From the NCBI GenBank assembly GCA_020697025.1, contig JAJFBO010000050.1, positions 1-7,165 on the forward strand: DNA of 7,165 nt, written 5' to 3'. Numbering within the stretch: the stretch's first letter is position 1; every line of letters starts with the position of its first letter. The notes beneath the pieces are model-generated. The model had not been told where the DNA came from, made no database searches, and saw only the letters and a list, made by a program, of their open reading frames with translations. Origin of the DNA: Burkholderiales bacterium (GTDB taxonomy: Bacteria; Pseudomonadota; Gammaproteobacteria; Burkholderiales; UBA11063). Made by a program: the position numbers and the translations under genes. Below, in pieces: positions 6,116 to 7,165 of the stretch.

Positions 6116-7165
6116 TTATTCAGAGGTTATGTTCATATAAAATCCGGTGAAACCATTAGATTTTATATACTCGAAGCCTAAAAACTGAAGTCTACTAGAA
6201 AAATTTCTAATATTTAAACTTCTAAAGCCATTATCCTTACAAAATTGAATATATTCTGAAAACATTGTTTTTGTTGCTATTTTTTTGTCAAGTGATTTCC
6301 TATAACTATTATCCTCAACAAATAATGCCACCGTGTCACTTTCCTTTTTGTAAGCATCCAGCGCCTCTTTACTTTTAACGCTATCAGAAAAACTCTTTTG
6401 ATCAACTAACCGCTTTAAACCTTCGATAATCCAATTAAATACCCCTTCTAGTTCACTTGTAATTATATCTTTAGCTAAATTTGCATCCCGCTTATCTTGT
6501 GGTATAGTTACCTCGAATGGAATAATCATAAAACGTCTATAAAAAGCCTCGTTATGTTCAACATCTTTGGGCAAACTATTTGCGTTAAATGCCAACTTTG
6601 CATAATCAGTCATCATGAAACTATTCCCATACTTAAGGCGGGCTTGGATTGGTTCACCAGATGTAAGGTTTTTGAATGTATCGCTATCCAAATTTCCATG
6701 TATTTCATAACCCCAATTAACTAAAACATCTTTAATATTAGCCCGGTTATGCTCTTGACTCAGACTGGCTAATGAGTAGTTAGTTACATTTTGTATACCT
6801 AATAACGCATTCATAACATCAACTATCACACTTTTACCATTAGCGCCTGTACCATAGAGGATTAAACATTTTTCTAATTTGAGATTCTTTGTAAATATGT
6901 ATCCACAGTATTCTTGTAATAACTTCTGACAATCTTGGTCTGGTAATACATTGTTTAAAAACCCCCTGAATTTAGGTGCTATGGCATCTTTGCTGTATGA
7001 AAAAGGTAATTGATAGGTCAAAAAATCACTTTTGTCAAACTCTCTTAATTTTATAATGCTGCCAACCTCAAACGTTCCATTTTGTAAATTAATCATTACT
7101 TTGTTTAAATTTTTTACTTTAGCCTCAAGGTGGGCTAGTGCAATAAACTGCTTAAAAAGTTTATC
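6116..7165 (-). CDS. D5/P4-type phage primase-helicase, C-terminal part (5' end outside window)
   Basis: This is the superfamily 3 helicase half of a D5-like primase-helicase that unwinds the origin and primes replication of phages, satellites and plasmids. The frame stays open to the window edge: 23 codons (from DKLFKQFIALAHLEA) precede the first ATG at 7096, and INLQNGTFEV right after it is the internal motif that normally opens the D5 N-terminal region, so that ATG is probably not the start. Counting from that Met: Walker A GTGANGKS at 82-89 (bases 6853-6830), the acidic B-motif glutamate in NWGYEIHG near 131, the C-motif asparagine in FNANSLP near 173, and arginines in FYRRFMIIPF (187-188). 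Residues about 240-326 form the usual C-terminal helical or winged domain. All core residues are kept. The polymerase part, if any, lies beyond 7165. The terS-like gene follows downstream. Confidence 0.92.
   Translation of the reverse strand, partial: DKLFKQFIALAHLEAKVKNLNKVMINLQNGTFEVGSIIKLREFDKSDFLTYQLPFSYSKDAIAPKFRGFLNNVLPDQDCQKLLQEYCGYIFTKNLKLEKCLILYGTGANGKSVIVDVMNALLGIQNVTNYSLASLSQEHNRANIKDVLVNWGYEIHGNLDSDTFKNLTSGEPIQARLKYGNSFMMTDYAKLAFNANSLPKDVEHNEAFYRRFMIIPFEVTIPQDKRDANLAKDIITSELEGVFNWIIEGLKRLVDQKSFSDSVKSKEALDAYKKESDTVALFVEDNSYRKSLDKKIATKTMFSEYIQFCKDNGFRSLNIRNFSSRLQFLGFEYIKSNGFTGFYMNITSE

Noticed and set aside
6497..6724. 75-codon open frame on the plus strand
   Set aside because: It is antisense to the primase-helicase core, including conserved motifs, and has no credible start signal.

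Overview
The window is AT-rich throughout. It looks like a chromosomal tRNA locus followed by the accessory end of an integrated phage-derived element. The initiator tRNA is of the standard gammaproteobacterial kind, close to the E. coli metY sequence, so an AT-rich gammaproteobacterium is the best guess. A Francisella-like or other low-GC intracellular lineage would fit, but the genus is inferred from composition only.

Layout. Bases 1-658 hold no intact gene: a leftward promoter with consensus boxes, the remains of a decayed minus-strand gene, and the promoter of the tRNAs. tRNA-Ser(TGA) and tRNA-fMet(CAT) follow on the plus strand, each with its own promoter-like sequence. Beyond tRNA-fMet lie a small GCAA-loop hairpin and a pair of TTTGCACT repeats 11 bp apart, the sort of DNA found at a tRNA attachment site. 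Next come two leftward genes: an ApeA-like HEPN ribonuclease (1181-2482, with an apparent original 5' end reaching 2569) and an unknown membrane-anchored protein (2718-3350). Divergent from them are a small XRE-family regulator (3447-3662) and a second, distinct Apea-type HEPN protein (3830-5104). The right third holds two leftward phage-type genes: a D5/P4-type primase-helicase that runs off the right edge (6116 to beyond 7165) and a helix-turn-helix protein resembling a terminase small subunit (5333-6001).

Interpretation. A primase followed by a terS-like gene with no large terminase, then cargo genes, then a tRNA, is how phage satellites (PICI/SaPI-like) are usually arranged. On this reading 1181-5104 is a defence cargo built around two HEPN RNases. 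The integrase and the second attachment site would be outside the window, so the satellite reading is inference.

Most notable detail. The ApeA-like gene has an in-frame TGA between a plausible ATG (2567-2569) and the family's conserved N-terminal G-E-W-W-x-P-G stretch. The gene is therefore either freshly inactivated, read through, or restarted at a TTG that loses that motif.
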